A DNA stretch of 64,000 nt from Piezodorus guildinii (Eukaryota; Arthropoda; Insecta; Hemiptera; Pentatomidae): contig CM041292.1 of NCBI GenBank assembly GCA_023052935.1, positions 81,230,169-81,294,168 on the forward strand, in the 5' to 3' direction. Of this stretch, positions 39,501-54,800 are shown piece by piece. The notes below the pieces were generated by a model, which was given only the letters and a program-made list of their open reading frames with translations, searched no databases and was not told where the DNA came from. The number at the start of each line of letters is the position of its first letter. The first letter of the stretch is position 1. A program made the translations under genes and the position numbers.

Positions 39501-42500
39501 TTGCTGTTTGTAAATTGTTCAAGAAAGCAGATATCTAACCAAACATTAAGCAGGTGGTCAGGTCTTTCCATAGGTTAAATTCAAACACTTTTATATCGAC
39601 TTGAGGTATTTATATTGAATGTAGCTTCCAATCAAAAACAATGTGATTTTTTAACTAACTTGTAACATGAAAGAGGTATTTTTTTCCTTTTAAAATGCTA
39701 TTATTAACACTGTGTAAAACCATACCACTTGCTAACGAAAAAATATTTTTCAACTTTTTTTTATTTTTATAATTTTTGTTTTTGCTGTTAATTTTGTTGG
39801 CTTAATTTTTTTTTTGGAGTAATTCATAAATGAATTGTTTTACACCATTGTTGAATGGAAATGTTAATTAGATTCAGTTATTCATTTTCACACATCTTTT
39901 TAATTTAAATTCTAGTATATTTATAAATTATGGTATGATTATAAATGCTACAATTTTCTGAATAATGAAAAACATATTTTCAGTTATTTATACCGTTAAC
40001 TTATGAATCAATTTTCCAGATGAGTACTGTTTTATGAACCCATTCTAGTTTTTGATCAAAGTTAAGTGCATATTTCAAATGCTACAGGTCTCAAGTTATT
40101 TTATTGTTATTATTTAATGATTTTTATGATTATCAAGGATTTAAGCATGATTGAAAATTACACTCTGTAACATTTTTCATTTTACAATGGTGGCAACGTT
40201 AAAACAAGAATTTCATTTGTTTTATTTTAAAGTTTTGATCAATTTATATATTTTAATTAAATGTTTTGAGAGTGATATCTGTTTTTTTTTTTGTTTTGTT
40301 TTTTGTTTTTTTATAAAACTTTTATTTGCTTATTAAACTTTTTGTTTACTTTAGCATTGATTTAAAATTAGTTAGCCAAATCTACTCTTATGCATGATTA
40401 TTTTCGTTATTACTTTCTCACAAAAAATAACAATGATATTACAAGAGATTAAAGAAAAACTTATTGAATATCAGCTAAGATGTGCAAAGTAAATTACTAT
40501 AAAAATAAATGAAGAAAAGACAAGTTATATGATAAAATTGTTGAAGATTGAAAAGTTCAGCATTGTAAAGAGGGTTAATAGTTAATGCTTTTACTAATAT
40601 ATTGTGAACTTTAATAGTACTCATACTTCTCGCCAGGATTGTGTTGTATCACTCAATATTTAAATTCACATCTGCTTCCCGTTTATATTATAATATAGGT
40701 GATGGATTATTAGCCTATTCTTAGACCCAAATGTTATCTATTGTTTATCAATTATTGGGACCGCCATGGTCTAGTTGATACAGCATTAGACTACTATTCT
40801 CCGGGTCCCGAGTTTGAATAATTATTTATTGGGAATTGGCAGAATAATTTTTTATCAGCGATGGAATGACCATTGGCCTAGAAGCATTATGAATCTCTTA
40901 TACATGCCGAACCGAAGACCCTTTATGGGTTGTTGAGGTACAGGGTTTTGGGTTATACATTATTATCAATTAGTTCCACTTCACCAATGATAAAAAAAAT
41001 CCTATAATCCATTTTGTAAATGTCCTTGGCTTCCCAACAACTTTAAAAATAATCAGTTACTGATACAAATAAATCTTGAGTGATAAATCTTAAGTTTAGG
41101 ATTTACTAGATATAATAATAATAAATATTATTGTTATTTAATAATTTAGTATTGTTAGTTATTAGTTAATTAATAATTAATTTAGCCATAAATATTATTT
41201 CTCAGTGTTAAATATTTTAAAAAATCTTGTTTGATTAAGTTTTAGTACAGTAAAATGATCTAAAAATAAATTTATAAAGATTTGTAAATTTACCAAAAGT
41301 ATTTCTATTTATTATTGTCATTTTATTCTGATTAAAATAGTCTTCTATTAAATTTAAATATTTTGTTAATGACTTAGGTGCCTTCAGAAGATGAATATAG
41401 CAGTAGTAGTTCAGAAGATGAAAATTCAGCTACAGAAATATCTACAGATTCTGAATTTGAACATGATGGCACAACCCATACTATTCCTGATATTGTGATC
41501 AGTGAAACTGTTCAGGTAAAGATAAATATGATATTTAGTACATTTAAAAAAGATGATTGTTTTTCCTTTGTTTCTATCATGTAGTCTAACATTGCTATGA
41601 TATTAAAAATTACTTGTTCTTTTCAATATGTAAATGCTCTTAAGTTTTGAATTTACACATTGTATAGTTTTTTCTTTATATGTTCTGAATACGTTATTTA
41701 TTTAAACATAATGTTTGTCCCTAGGTCCGCAAAGGGTTAATCGAAGCACCTAGACACGTGCAGCTCATTTCAAGGCAGGTCAATGGAAAAATTACTCCTC
41801 ACAGTGGTGATTTGAAACTGGAACTGAAAAGAATTGATGAACCTAAACCAACAACTCCCAACAATAATATAAATAATAATGAAAGACCCAGACCTTTTAT
41901 TAATCCAAACAGAGGTGATTACTTCCTCAATAGAACGCAGTCCACCGAAGGCATAGCATCAAAGATTTCTCTTGAACTGAAAAAGAAATATCTCCTTGGG
42001 CCATCTGGTATGCCTGGAAACATAAGAAAGTCAGGATCTGCCATAACTTTAGACACAAAATTCAAATCCTTGATTGACCAAATATCTGAACAGCAAAAAT
42101 TGTTGAATCCGGCACCAGTCCCAAGTCCTACGATGCAGGCTTTTCTTCAAGGAGCCGACAAATTAAAAACTTCACCAGTTTTGTTAGAAAAGAAAATTTT
42201 GCCATTAAAAGATTTCAAGCATATATGTAGCCTTGGAAAACAAGAAGATAAAAAGGATGAAGAGAAAGAAGTCAAAGAAGAAAAGAAAGAAGAAGAAGAG
42301 GTGAGATCAAGAAGTCCAGTTCACGAAACCAGTATTGTTGTGCCAGAATTTCCAAGAACTGAGCAAAAAGAGATAGAGAGTGATTCATTATCATCGGATA
42401 TGAGTTCTTCTGAGGAAGAAGATTCAGCTGAAAGTGAAGGAGAAGGAAATCCTGTATCACCTCCGAAACTGGAAATTCACAATTCTCGTGGAGAATTGAT

Positions 42501-45500
42501 GGAGGAAGAGTTGCAATTAGATTCACTTAATATTCCTGATGTTTGTCAGGCAGAACCAAAAAGACAGGAACTTAGAGATAAACTTGATCTTGTACCGTCT
42601 ACTGAAACTGGATTTGCCAAAGTCATAACAGTGCCTTCAAATGAAACTAATGGTCAAGTCCTAAAACAAGTGTCGACGCCAGCAGAATTATTTGTTACAA
42701 AAGAGGAAGTGCATAGCGATGCTAGCAGTCCTCCTTCACCTTCACTCAAAGATGATATTACTTTAGGATTGACTGAAACAGAGTTATCGGATTGGGCTAG
42801 AGATGAGGATGGTGTTGTTTCAGAGACATTTGATGATCTTGAATATAACATTAACCCTCAAACTATTCCATACAAAAAGCATCTAACCCCAAGGAGCAGG
42901 AGAAATGCCAGAGGTACTGCCCCGAAAATAGCAAGAACCGAGGAATTCGATGATGAGTTTACACATGTATGTGGTAAAGACAAACCCACCAATCTCCATA
43001 ATGTTGAAAATTTAGAATTTATGGATACTGCTGATGAAAGTAGTGATGAAGATTCAGGAGCTATAAATAAGATATTAAATCGTGGATATATACAGCTCGT
43101 AAACCCAGAAGATGATGAACTACCAACTCCAGTCGTCGAAGCTGTAAACTACTGTTTAGAAACCAGTATTGAAAGTAAAGAAGATCTCGATTCCAGAATA
43201 GGAGAATCTACAGACACCACAACGACTTCTGAACCGACTACAATCAAGGATAGCCCCATCGAACCTCCAGCTCAAGTAGTAGAAAGTGGTAGTCAGGACA
43301 AAATTAATCAAGAATATGAAATATATGTTCAGAAAATACAAGGTAAAATTTCTCCTTTTGGAAATGTCAGGAATTCTATTGATGTCAGAAAATCGAGAAA
43401 AACATACAAAAGATCTCCTCCTGATAGTTTAGAATCAGTAGGTGCTGTCGAAGCTCCTGCAATAACGACAATTGAGGAAGTGATTCCTAAACAGATTTCT
43501 ATTCCAGTTAAGAAAGATGATGTGAAAGAAGAGCCCCCTCCATCACCTCAGCCTCAGTTACAAACCCCTAAATTAGGTTTAAACTCTCCTACTACTCATA
43601 GAAAGCTAGAGCAATTAAATCAAGAGAGAGCTAAACAGAAAGATCTTATCCATGAAATGGTTATGAATAGGTTGATAGCACAAGGCAAATCGCCGACAGA
43701 GAGAAAGCAGAGGAGGTCTATCCGAAGTGTTCTTAGGTCTGGTGAAACACCTCCAGCTCCAGTTCCAAAGGAGAGACCCAAATCTGAAATGTTTGTCACA
43801 CCAGCTGCTCCACCCCCTATCAGGGAGAGAGCCTTCACTGTTACCACTGCTAGGCGCTTAGCAGCTAAGAATAATGTTATCGCTTCTTCATTGCCTGATA
43901 TACACAAAGCTTGCAGTACTCCAGGTCTGCCTAGCGAGCTCACGGTACCAAATCTCAGGGGCATGAGGGAACAAGCAAGGGCCAAGTTTAAAATGATGAG
44001 TGATGAAGAACTCGGCCTGAGTCCAGAAGATAAAATAAAAAAATTCAAACTTAAAATCCAAAAACACCTTCATGAAGCTAAACTTCCTTCTCCAACTCAA
44101 GTTAGTATTTCTTATTTACAAAAAATTTAAGATTATTTGTATCCAACTAAGCATTGGTACCCAATTTTCATTTTTTTTTTTAGGTTTATTTATTTCTGGT
44201 TCATTATTAACTTTTAAAAATCTGTTATGTCAATTTATTAAAAAAAAGTAGATAATTTTCTGTTTTTGGAGGGAAAGGGTAAGGCACCAGTAGTGGACTA
44301 TTAATCCAATTTCAATAGCTATTGAATTACAAAAATAATAATTGGTTTGATAATTACATACAGTTAGTAAATATTAATTATCACATAATGCCGGAAATTG
44401 TATCAGAATTAATGGATTGGGCGTTAAATAGTTAAGAACTGAACACATTTATTTATTTTTTAATGAAAACTATGTTAACTATTTCTTTTGGACAATGTTG
44501 TATGTGAACTTTCATTTATTTTTTAACTATTTTTCTATCCATTTTTATTAAGGCTATTTCTTTGAGAACATTTAATGCATTATTTTAATTTTTACTCAGG
44601 GAAATTACTTTATATAATTAGAACAACATTAATTGACAGTTTTAATATAATAGTTAAGATACATATTTTTATTGATTATAAGTTTAAATAATTTCTTGAA
44701 ATTTTGTTCAAAAATTGGTTTCGGTTTTGCTTTAGGTTAATCACTGATTATTTTACTTCTTAAAAATAAATCATTTGTCTTATCATTGTCATTGAAGTAA
44801 AGTAGTAACATTATTTTATTATTATATTCGACTTTTAATTTTGCCAAGGAATGAATCACATTTTTTTCTCCTTTTAAGGGTGAAAAAAGTGAAATAAATA
44901 AGAAGAGTAAAGAAGAAAGGAAAAGAAGTATTATTCAAGCTGTCTCTGATTTTTTTCTTAAAAAATCACCAACTCCGCCAAAAACTCCATCTAGTCATTC
45001 CCCCACCAAGTCTATACCATCTGTTTCTTCTAAAAAAGTAAGTTGTTTCAAGTGATTTTATAAAGTATTTTTAAATAATCATTCATAAAATTTGACAAAT
45101 ACTCATGTATGATTACTTATTAAGATATGCATATTGTAAATGAATTGATTAAAATTTATTATACAGTTTTGATTATTTTTTATCCCTTATGTTGTGGGGA
45201 AAAAAAAATTTGTTATCTTATCTGATGTTTGTTTTTAACACAAGACCTGAACTTCCTCCTCTCTGTCTCTGCTTTTTCCCTCTACATCCTCACTCCCATT
45301 TTCTTGAGATCTCCTTCCACATCATCCATCCATCTGAGCCATGGTTTCTCTTCCAATCTTTATCATCCTATATTTGGTATAAGCATGCTTTTCAGCTCTC
45401 TTACACATGTCTTTCTTGTCCATCTTAGCCTCAATTTTTTTAAATAAGTTACCAGATCAGGCTTTCTGACCATATTTTGTTTCTTAACATTTATTTACCA

Positions 45501-48500
45501 TGTCCCATGTCCATTTGTTATTTTTATACCTTGGGCCATATATGTTTCTAAGTATTTTTTTTTTCTCATATTAGCTCTATAAAAATATTAATCTTTGAAA
45601 TGACCCATGTTTTACTGCCATAGCTTATTGTTTTCAGGTTGAAGTATTTTCTAAGAGCACTTTGTGCTTGGTGTTGGAACTTTAGAACACATAACATTCT
45701 TTTTAACGCCAGGTTTACAGGACGCATCATTTTGACATATTCCTATGTTTATAAGGCAAATTCCAAAACCCCTTTGCATTCTTATTTTATATCTCTTGTA
45801 ATGACTTTTATATTTGTTTATCAAGGTAAATATATATTGAAGTCTATTTTTTTCAAAAGCGTTGAAGTATTAAAATTCTTTATGTTTTATACATCAGTTT
45901 GAAGCAATCGTAATTTAGACAAAATTTTGAATAAACATGCAGACATCACATCAACAATATATAGGAAGTACTGACAATACTTTGATCCGTTATCCAAATG
46001 GTTATCTCCAAAGAAACAAGCAATAAACAACTTTTGTCTATTACAGTAAGAGCACTAGGTTTACAGGATGCGTCATTTTGACATTTATAAGGAAAATTAC
46101 AAAACCGAGATAATGCATTATATAAATATTGAATAATAAAACCTTTCCATAAATACTTTTTTCCAAGTATTGTTATATGTATTCGTCAAATTTACACGTG
46201 TTCGTAGAGATAGATATATAAGAAATGTTCATAAACCTTAGTGTTAATAGAAAATGTGCCTGTTGCCTTTCGCAATCTTACTTTTTATTATATGTTTCCA
46301 TCATTATTCTCATTACTGGGGGATCTCAGATACTTAAAACAGACACTTTCTGCCTTGTCTCAGAAATTATTTGGCAAATCACAATGGAACAAACAGAATA
46401 TATATTTTTTCTGTTATTGGTTCGTTCTGTGAAAAGAATAAAACTAAAATGATAAGTAAATGTAAAATATCAAGTATGTTTAATTAACTTGCCTATTTTA
46501 AATTTTTGAGGTCAAATATCAAGATTTTGAAAACGTATTAGAGTATTTTATGCCTCATCATTATCTGATAAGTGTGATATTTGTCTGGCACTGTGTTGAA
46601 AATTGTTAAATATAACCTTGAAATCGTAAAACAATTATCTGATAGATTTAAAAAAAAAAATTAAATCTATAAAAGCTAACAAGACGATTAATTTAATAAA
46701 TAATAATAGCCCCTATATTTTTTACAGAATCCATTAAAAGTTATAAATTTAAATTTCTGATTTAGCATTGTTTTAAAAGTGTCTTAAAAACTAAATAAAT
46801 AGAATGTTTTATATTACTTTGTTGTTTACTCTATGCTCTCTTTTTCTTCTTTCATGGTTAAGTATTCTAGCTGTAAATTGTAAATATATATATTAATTTT
46901 TTATATATTTTACTGTTTGTTATATTAGTTCTAATGAAGATATTTAAAATAAATAAGAAAAATTCCTTTAATCATTAACCTTCTGTTGGATGCAGTAGAT
47001 AAATATATCTTGCAATTCCCTATTATTTTAATTGTAATGGCATTCCGGCCAAGCAGCTAATCCAGAAATCTTCCAGGCCAAGTGGTTGTTAAGCCTGAAA
47101 AAAAATTTACTGTTCGATCATTCTAGTAATAATAGGCCTGAGGACACTTCAAGATTTGTGGAAAGTCCCTGGACGTTTCCTATCACCATTGTACATACAG
47201 ATTATGAATTCTATGTTTAACTAAGATATTTTCTGTTGTGTTCAGCAGATCCTTTTGTTTTGTAATCTAGGACTTTTTTGTTTATTTATTTCACATCACT
47301 TTATGCCACTTTGGTTAATTGGGCGATGCTACGGTGGGATGCCTAAATTTTGTCTTTCCAGGTTAAATTAGACTAAGGATTTTTAAAGATTATAAAGCTC
47401 ATAATATTTTCTCCATTGAATGATAATGGACACTTTCGGATTTGATTTCATTAAACAAATTTATAAAAGAATTTTTGAAATTTGATTTGGTTAATTTGTG
47501 GTTTTGATTGATCATTTTTGGCTCTGTAAAAAAATACAATAGGCCCATTTTTGTTGTATTCCCCCTTATTTTGTTTAAACAAGAACAACTATTACATTGC
47601 TGCAGAAAATGTAAAGTTATGAAGTCATCAAACTGGTGTTATATGCTTATTGGTCATCCATTTAATTCTACACCTAGGTTAAAGACATCTGTAATTTTAC
47701 ATTTTAGGAGTAGTTTCAATTGTTAATGTTTTACATTGGATAGAAAACTAATAGGTTTTGTCAATATATATATTTATATCATTAGTTTCAATAGTCATGA
47801 CAGTATGTTTAAGGCCCATGGCCGTGTGATTTAGTTAGGATGCCACACAAAAAATGCGATGTCAGTCTATGTATTGATAATTCTTTTGAAATTATTCACA
47901 CACAATTACATTATTAATTTCGGTTGTAAATATCAAATTAAATTTCTTAGTTGATTATAAAATTTAATGTTTCATAATTTTAATGGTAATAATACATAAT
48001 TTTAATACTATAAAACAGCCTTTAATTATTTAATCTTCTGCCACAGAATTGCTATAATTTATTACTGTTTGTGCCTTGATTAGTCACTTCATTGTGGCCA
48101 AAAAGTATTCCAGCTATCATGATGGTCAGCATTAGATGAGCTCCCTCCTTACCGACCGTTTCGGCCAGGAGTATTTAGATTGTTTGTTTATTTATTTAAT
48201 GTCCCTTTATGCTGCTGTGGCTAATCGGACGATGCTACAGTGGTAGTTCTAAATTTTGCCTGTCCAAGTTTTATTAGGATAGGGATCTTTAACGAGTATC
48301 TGACATCGCACAGGCTCGAGACCACCTTTTAACGTCCCTTCCGAAGGATGGCATGACTAAGGATTTTATACTCCCATTAAAAAATCCTTGGACCACCGGC
48401 GGGTTTGAATCCGTGACCTTTGGCATAGGAGGCTGTTATGCTAGCCATCATGCTACAGGTGAACCCTAAATATTAATTTTCAAATTAAACATTGTTCAAA

Positions 48501-51500
48501 TTATTTTACCTTGAACATCAAGACAGGCTATCTCAGCGGCAGTGTTCAAATAGTGCTCCATATATGTGTTACTGGTTTTCAAGTTATCCATCTTTGTAAA
48601 GAATTTAAGACTGGTCAATGTCTTCCAAAGTATTTTTCTTCAATGTCACTCCAAACCAAAATATCAATTGGTTTCAGATTTCAAGAGCCATCTGTCATTT
48701 TTGGAAAAAGAGCCATTTGTCATTGCAAAATGGCTGTCATACAACACTTGAACACCCTTTTTACACATAGATTTTCTTTTAATTAATCTGATTTACCATT
48801 GCAATTACCGTACTGAAACACCATATTAGCATTTGCTACTATTAAGAGTGTAAAGTGTAATGAACGCTCTGTGAGAGCATCAACATTATAAGTTTGTTCA
48901 AAGATCCTAATGCTAATTCCAAGTAGTATTAATTCTTACAGTGTTCAAATAGTGCTCTAGTATTTTAGTAGTTATTAGTATTTTATGTTCAGTTTAGAAA
49001 CCAAGGTTACATTAGTATTCTAGATTATCTATCTAATAACTTCTAAAAAAAGCAAAGTTCCTTCATTAGCAGTTTTTTCTTAGTTTAGATCCTTAATGCA
49101 TATTTTCAGTTCGGATACAACACTTGAACACCCTTTTTACACATACATTTTCTTTTAATTAATAATTTAATTTGTCATTAATTTTTAATTTATTCAAATT
49201 AATAGTGCTCTTATCTCATAACTTAATTGTAATTTATCAATACTTATTCTATTATAAAATTGACTTACCTAGAAACTTTCATGATAAAACTTTTTTGCAC
49301 CCTGAACTAACTTCTCCTAGATAACACTGTTTGATTATAGTTATTCATGCATTGGTTGAGTTTCAACCATTGCCATGTGCCATCAAGTGTATGTAATGAC
49401 CAGAGCCATGCATCTTTTCAGAAGCCCTGTAGTTACTTGAGAATGACTGTGTGCTGATTCTCTCAGCGGCATCTTAATAATGAATATTATTAATATCTTC
49501 ATTTTGAAACATAAATAAACTTTAAGTATATAATTTTATAATTATGTATACATATAAATACTGATTTGAGCTAACCAGAAAACATAAACAATAAAGTATT
49601 TCCTAATTTTTTTTTTACCACAAACCAAACCATCTCATTCTTCAAATATAAATCCAATTTATCTCCTTTGTAATAATACCATCTATATTGTAAATCTATA
49701 TATATATAAAAATCTCATGTCACAATGTGTTTGTTCGCAATAAACTCTGACATTACTGAACCGACTTTGATCAAACTTCGTAAGTATCTGTTATTTGGTC
49801 CAACTTAAATGATAGGATAGTTTTTATTACTATTCTAAATGTTGAAAAATATATTATTCTGAAACGTAAAACAAAATTAGTTTAACTGTGGCAACACTGG
49901 TATCCCAGTAACCTTCTTATATATTCACATATGGGATTATTAATTAATTGGGGGAGCCCGTGGCTGAGTGGCTGGCGCGCTAGTTTCTCATGCTACAGGT
50001 CCTGAGTTCGAATCCCAGTCCCGGCGGGGCTATTATAAGGATGTAAAAAAAATGTGGATTCACTCACAACCTCTCCCCGGGTATGTGAGACCCGTCAGCC
50101 AAAGGGTGGCCTCTCACAAAATTAGTCGTAGGGAGTGATGACCCTACACTAAAAATTGCATCATGAAACGTGAGTGTAAACTCGCAAGAGTTTCCACTGC
50201 GAAGCCCAGGGCCTACACGGCCTGTCGTGCCACTGGAAGAAGATGATTATTAATTAAAATATAAGTGTGGGTTGATAGTTTCTATGCGTTATTTATAAAA
50301 TATACATTCACATTACAGTTGCCAGTTATAATAAAATGCATATTACTATACATTTCCAGAAAAATTGTAAGTACTTATTTGAATGACTTGCTATGAGTTA
50401 TGAGTTGCAAAAGAGATGATATACAACTATATAGGCATACCCAAAATTACTCGATATATTTTAGCTGTAACGTAATCGTATATAGTCATGTTTGCAACAT
50501 GAATATGATTGATATACATTGATCCGACGAATGGGGATATTTTCAATTGAAAACAACTTGGATAAATGTAATTGTTAAAAATACAATATTTATATTTCTT
50601 GAAAATTTATACGTCTTATAATAATGGGTTAGTTATTGACCGTTTTGACTATATGGTAAAGAAGTTGGTTAGAGGTGAAGCCAGCAAGAAAACACACCAG
50701 TAAGAAAATAATAAAACAAGTTTGTTTTATTGGTAGTTTCTTTGTGACCACATCCCCAAACAACTGCTCCATCATATTTGTTTTATAGTTACTACTCATA
50801 AACGCATTTATGCAAATTTAAATAAAGACAAAATAAAATATTTGCGAGCAAAGCCATGGATTGCAGCTAGTGGATACAGCTTATATTTTGAGAAAGTATA
50901 ATATTCATTAATTATTTGTGATTTAATAATATCTATTTCAACAATGTTTTGAGCAAAAACATCTATTATCAACCATCCCATTTATTTATTATTTGTTGTA
51001 GGATAAAGATGCTCCTCCGATTCCGCCGCCTCCTGTATCTTATAATCCTAGTCAAGGTAAGAAAAAACACAATTTTGTTTTATAAATATGGTATTATAGA
51101 AATAAAGTCACTCTTGTTAATGCAATTCAAGGTATATAATTATATATAGCAATTTTTATTCATTTTCACTGCAGTTGCATTATATACTAGTTTTATTCCA
51201 CTTCATATACAACATACCTTTGCAATTATAAATATGATCAAACTGCTAACGCTTCATCCTTATCAACCTTATTAAATGGCTAATTGCAAGTAAAAGACAA
51301 TTTCGATTTTGGCTTTTTTTTTTTTTTTTTTTTGCTTGTCACAGCTTTGAAGTTCAAATTACAATGTACATAATTAGAGCTTTATTGTTTATATAAAGAA
51401 AATTAAATTCAATATTTTCTCAATCAATAAATTGCTGAATGTTAATTATGCTAGTGGGTGTTAGTGTGATGAGCCAGAGGTATATGGTGTTAGTTGTAGA

Positions 51501-51810
51501 TGATAGCCAATCGGAAGAGGAGACACAATCTTGCACCTTTGCGGGAATGGATTCACTTCAAAGAAAGAGCAAACAGAACAGGAGACAAGTTAGACAAGCT
51601 CAAAGTAAAAGGTAAAACAATTTGTTTAATCATTTAATTTATAGTCATAAGTAAAAAGAGAAATATATATTGTAAATTCATTTTTGAGCTTTTTTTTTTC
51701 TATTTAACTATTAATTCAGATACTTAAATATATTTATTAGTCCTATATATAAAAGTAATGATAAAAGTTTCTTAAATTTTACAAAATCTCTTATCTCACT
51801 TTCTCTCTCT

Positions 51811-51877
<67 letters not shown>

Positions 51878-54800
51878 TGTTTCATTCATTACTGTGTAAA
51901 ATCATGCTGAATTTTATAATTTACTGTGAAAGGTTCAAGATGCTCTTTATCATTATATAAACCCAACAAAGAAAAATAACTTAGTTATTTTGTTTAGGTA
52001 AATTTGAATGTTTTTAAATCAATTCTTTTATATTAGCCATTATATGGTACCATTTAGATTTATATCTTAAATTATTTCCAACTATCTCAATTTTTAACTT
52101 ACCACCTCATCATTTTCCTGTTTCAAAAGTTCACTAGCTTCTTGAGGTGGTATTTCTCTTTGAAAACTCTATCAAAACTAAACATAATTATATCAACAAA
52201 TCAAATATTTCAAAGAAAAGAAGGATTCATTATATTATCAGTTTCACTTTAATGTTTTATCTAAGCAATTGAACCTCATATTACATTTAATACTGTTTAT
52301 AGTTAACCATAAAATCTTATAAATGAAGATATGAGTTCTGCAACTTAAAAAATACAGAGTGCTACTAATAGATAGTTACTCTATTTTATGCAATTTTATC
52401 CTAGTGCGTAGTTACTTTTTGTTTTAGTTAGTACATAAGCAAATTTAAGTATTTAATTATTTTTTTAAAAATCTTAAGTGTGAACTTATTTTATCGGTCT
52501 TATTATCTCATTTGTTTAATTAAAATGTTTCCTATTCAATGTTAAAAAGTTATGGAATATAATAAGTTTTTTTCAGAAAATGTCAATAAAATAATGTGGT
52601 GTATAAACAGAAAAATGACTCGTTTTTCTGATGAATATTTGTATTATTATTTCTTTTATATAAAATAAATTATTACCCAAAGTATAGTCCATTGTTATTT
52701 ACTGTCATTAGCCATCTGCTGGTCAGTTGCTCGATCCCACTATTATACCTTTCTTTTTGATGGCTGTCAAAGAACTCTTAGACCGCAATTTCAACTTCCA
52801 ATTTGTTTTCCTTAAAGAAAATGGACCACATTTCGAAACAAGTAGTGACCAATGGCCATGGTCTGGACTAAATAGTGGATGAGACAGGAGTTCAAACTCA
52901 TGAAGTTCTTTAAACTTTTCTTTGGTTCGAAGAGAAGTGTGAAGATAAGCATTATGTTATTTAAATAAAACTCCTTTTCAGTTCTTCAATCTTTCTAATT
53001 GTTTACAAGAGAAATTAGAGGACACTGTCATGTTTCTCCTTTGAAACAAGTAACTAAACTAAGGCTTTTTTTGAAGAAGTCAAATGGGATTAAACAAGCT
53101 TCAAGAATGCTCTAGTGGATAGAGCACTGGTCTACTGTTCTCCGCATCCTTGTTTCGAATCCTGGCTGTGACAGAATATTTTATTCTGTTTTTTTATTCA
53201 TTAGGCGATCCTGGAGTATAGTGACCCTCCTGGGCCACACCCAGCCTTTATAAATTGGGTACTTATAAATTAGAAAAACAAAACTTAGTGGCTGAGCATA
53301 ATCTCTGCCGAATCACCTCATTGCATAGCCTTTGGCCTAGAAACATTATGAATCTATATATATACTGAGCCCAAAACCCTTCATGGGTTGTAGAGGTACA
53401 TTCTGTTTATTTATTTTTTTTTTTATTTATTTAATTTTTTTTTTTTTTATGCACCCTACTAAAAATTAATTCTTACTACCTCTAGCTCCCTAGCTGTATT
53501 CCTCTTTTTAGAGTCAGATCAAAATACTCCTTATCATTTTTTTAATTTTATTTAAATGGTTGAATATAATATTCAACTATAAACAATTAATCTGGCAGAA
53601 ACTCTATTAAATAGAAGGTATTATTGGGTTATTTAATATGCTACCTCATTTTTTCATTGTGCTGGTAAAGTTTTATTGGAGTCGTAGATTTGATTATCGG
53701 TTTTCTCCTGTAGGCTTCGTATGGCACAAGAGGTTCAGAGGGAGCTTGAAGAGTTGGAAGTAAAACAAAAGGAACTGGAGGCCAAGGGGGTTGCTGTTGA
53801 AAAAGCTCTTAGGGGGAAGAAACAGGTATTTTATACTGTGGATATAATTAATGTGTTTAAATCGCTTTATGTTATTGTCTAAATTCAAATGTTTCTTGGT
53901 GATGTTTAGGTATCAGCGGAAGTGAAAACGAGCTTCTTGGTGAATGGCTTAGGCTGATGCGGGAGAGGAGTGAGGCACGGAGTAAAGAAAAACAGCTTGT
54001 AATAAGGGGCCAAGAAATAGAGCTGGAGCACAGGCATGCCAGGCTCCAAGCCCAGCTTTCTGAACTTATGGCTGCTTCTCCTGGTTAGTATTTTTTTTTT
54101 AAATAATAAAAGAGATTAGGAAAGTGATTGTATAAATTAATTGCCCAAATCTAGAGTTCATGTCGTCTATTTATGTGAGTTGGTTTAACTGATTTTATTG
54201 ATTCAGAAGAAGAATTAAATTGCACCTTAAAAACTCACAAATGTTAATATAATGATTAAACTATTAACTTGTAACATTCCATTTGTAACCTTCTCAGTTG
54301 AATGGTAACTAAATATATTTGTACGCAAACAATTTACATCATATACACTGCCGGACAAAATTAAAGGATCACTTCAATATTTTGAAATTACTGAACTGTA
54401 TAGGATATTTTTGAAAATATTCTTTTTTCTTTGGAAGTCACTCTTTATTATAAGGGTAATAAAAAATTCTTTTCTAGAAATTTTTAATAGGAAAACAAAT
54501 AAAAAAATAAAACTGTCCTACAGTCTCAAAATGAAAAAGTAAATCTTTGAAATTAAATGAAACAACAAAACTGAATAAAAAGGAAGAATTTGAGGAAAAC
54601 GGTCAATAATTGGTATTCCCACCTCTAGCTCTGATAATTGCTTCCATTCTTCTGCCCATTCCAGCGACCATGGCTCTTACATGTTGTTCTGGGATGTTGT
54701 TCCACTCTTCCACTAACATTTCCCTTAAATCTGCCAAATTGTATGGGTCTCGGGCACGGACACGTCTTCCAAGCATGTCCCATTCATGTTCTATTGGGTT

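Larger units (their letters stand above)
45038..51001 (+). other. Mical intron 25 (6.0 kb)
   Basis: Contains a probable RTE tail on the minus strand (45220-45450), SINE B pieces (47278-47395, 48182-48470), two copies of a small MITE (48540-48756, 48939-49133) and a Helitron-like element (49695-50870) with a SINE in it. Confidence 0.75.
51612..53713 (+). other. Mical intron 27
   Basis: Contains a TA microsatellite (51817-51873), a possible mariner C-terminal fragment (52690-52840) and a SINE A copy (53100-53410). Confidence 0.75.

Noticed and set aside
42272..44100. Minus-strand open frames under Mical exon 24
   Set aside because: Antisense shadows of a clearly coding, long conserved exon.
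49950..50025. Possible genuine tRNA gene
   Set aside because: A and B boxes are present but the acceptor arm does not close, and the unit extends 220 bp with a target duplication, so it is a SINE head.
51817..51873. TA-rich tract as replication origin or promoter
   Set aside because: Plain dinucleotide microsatellite in mid-intron.
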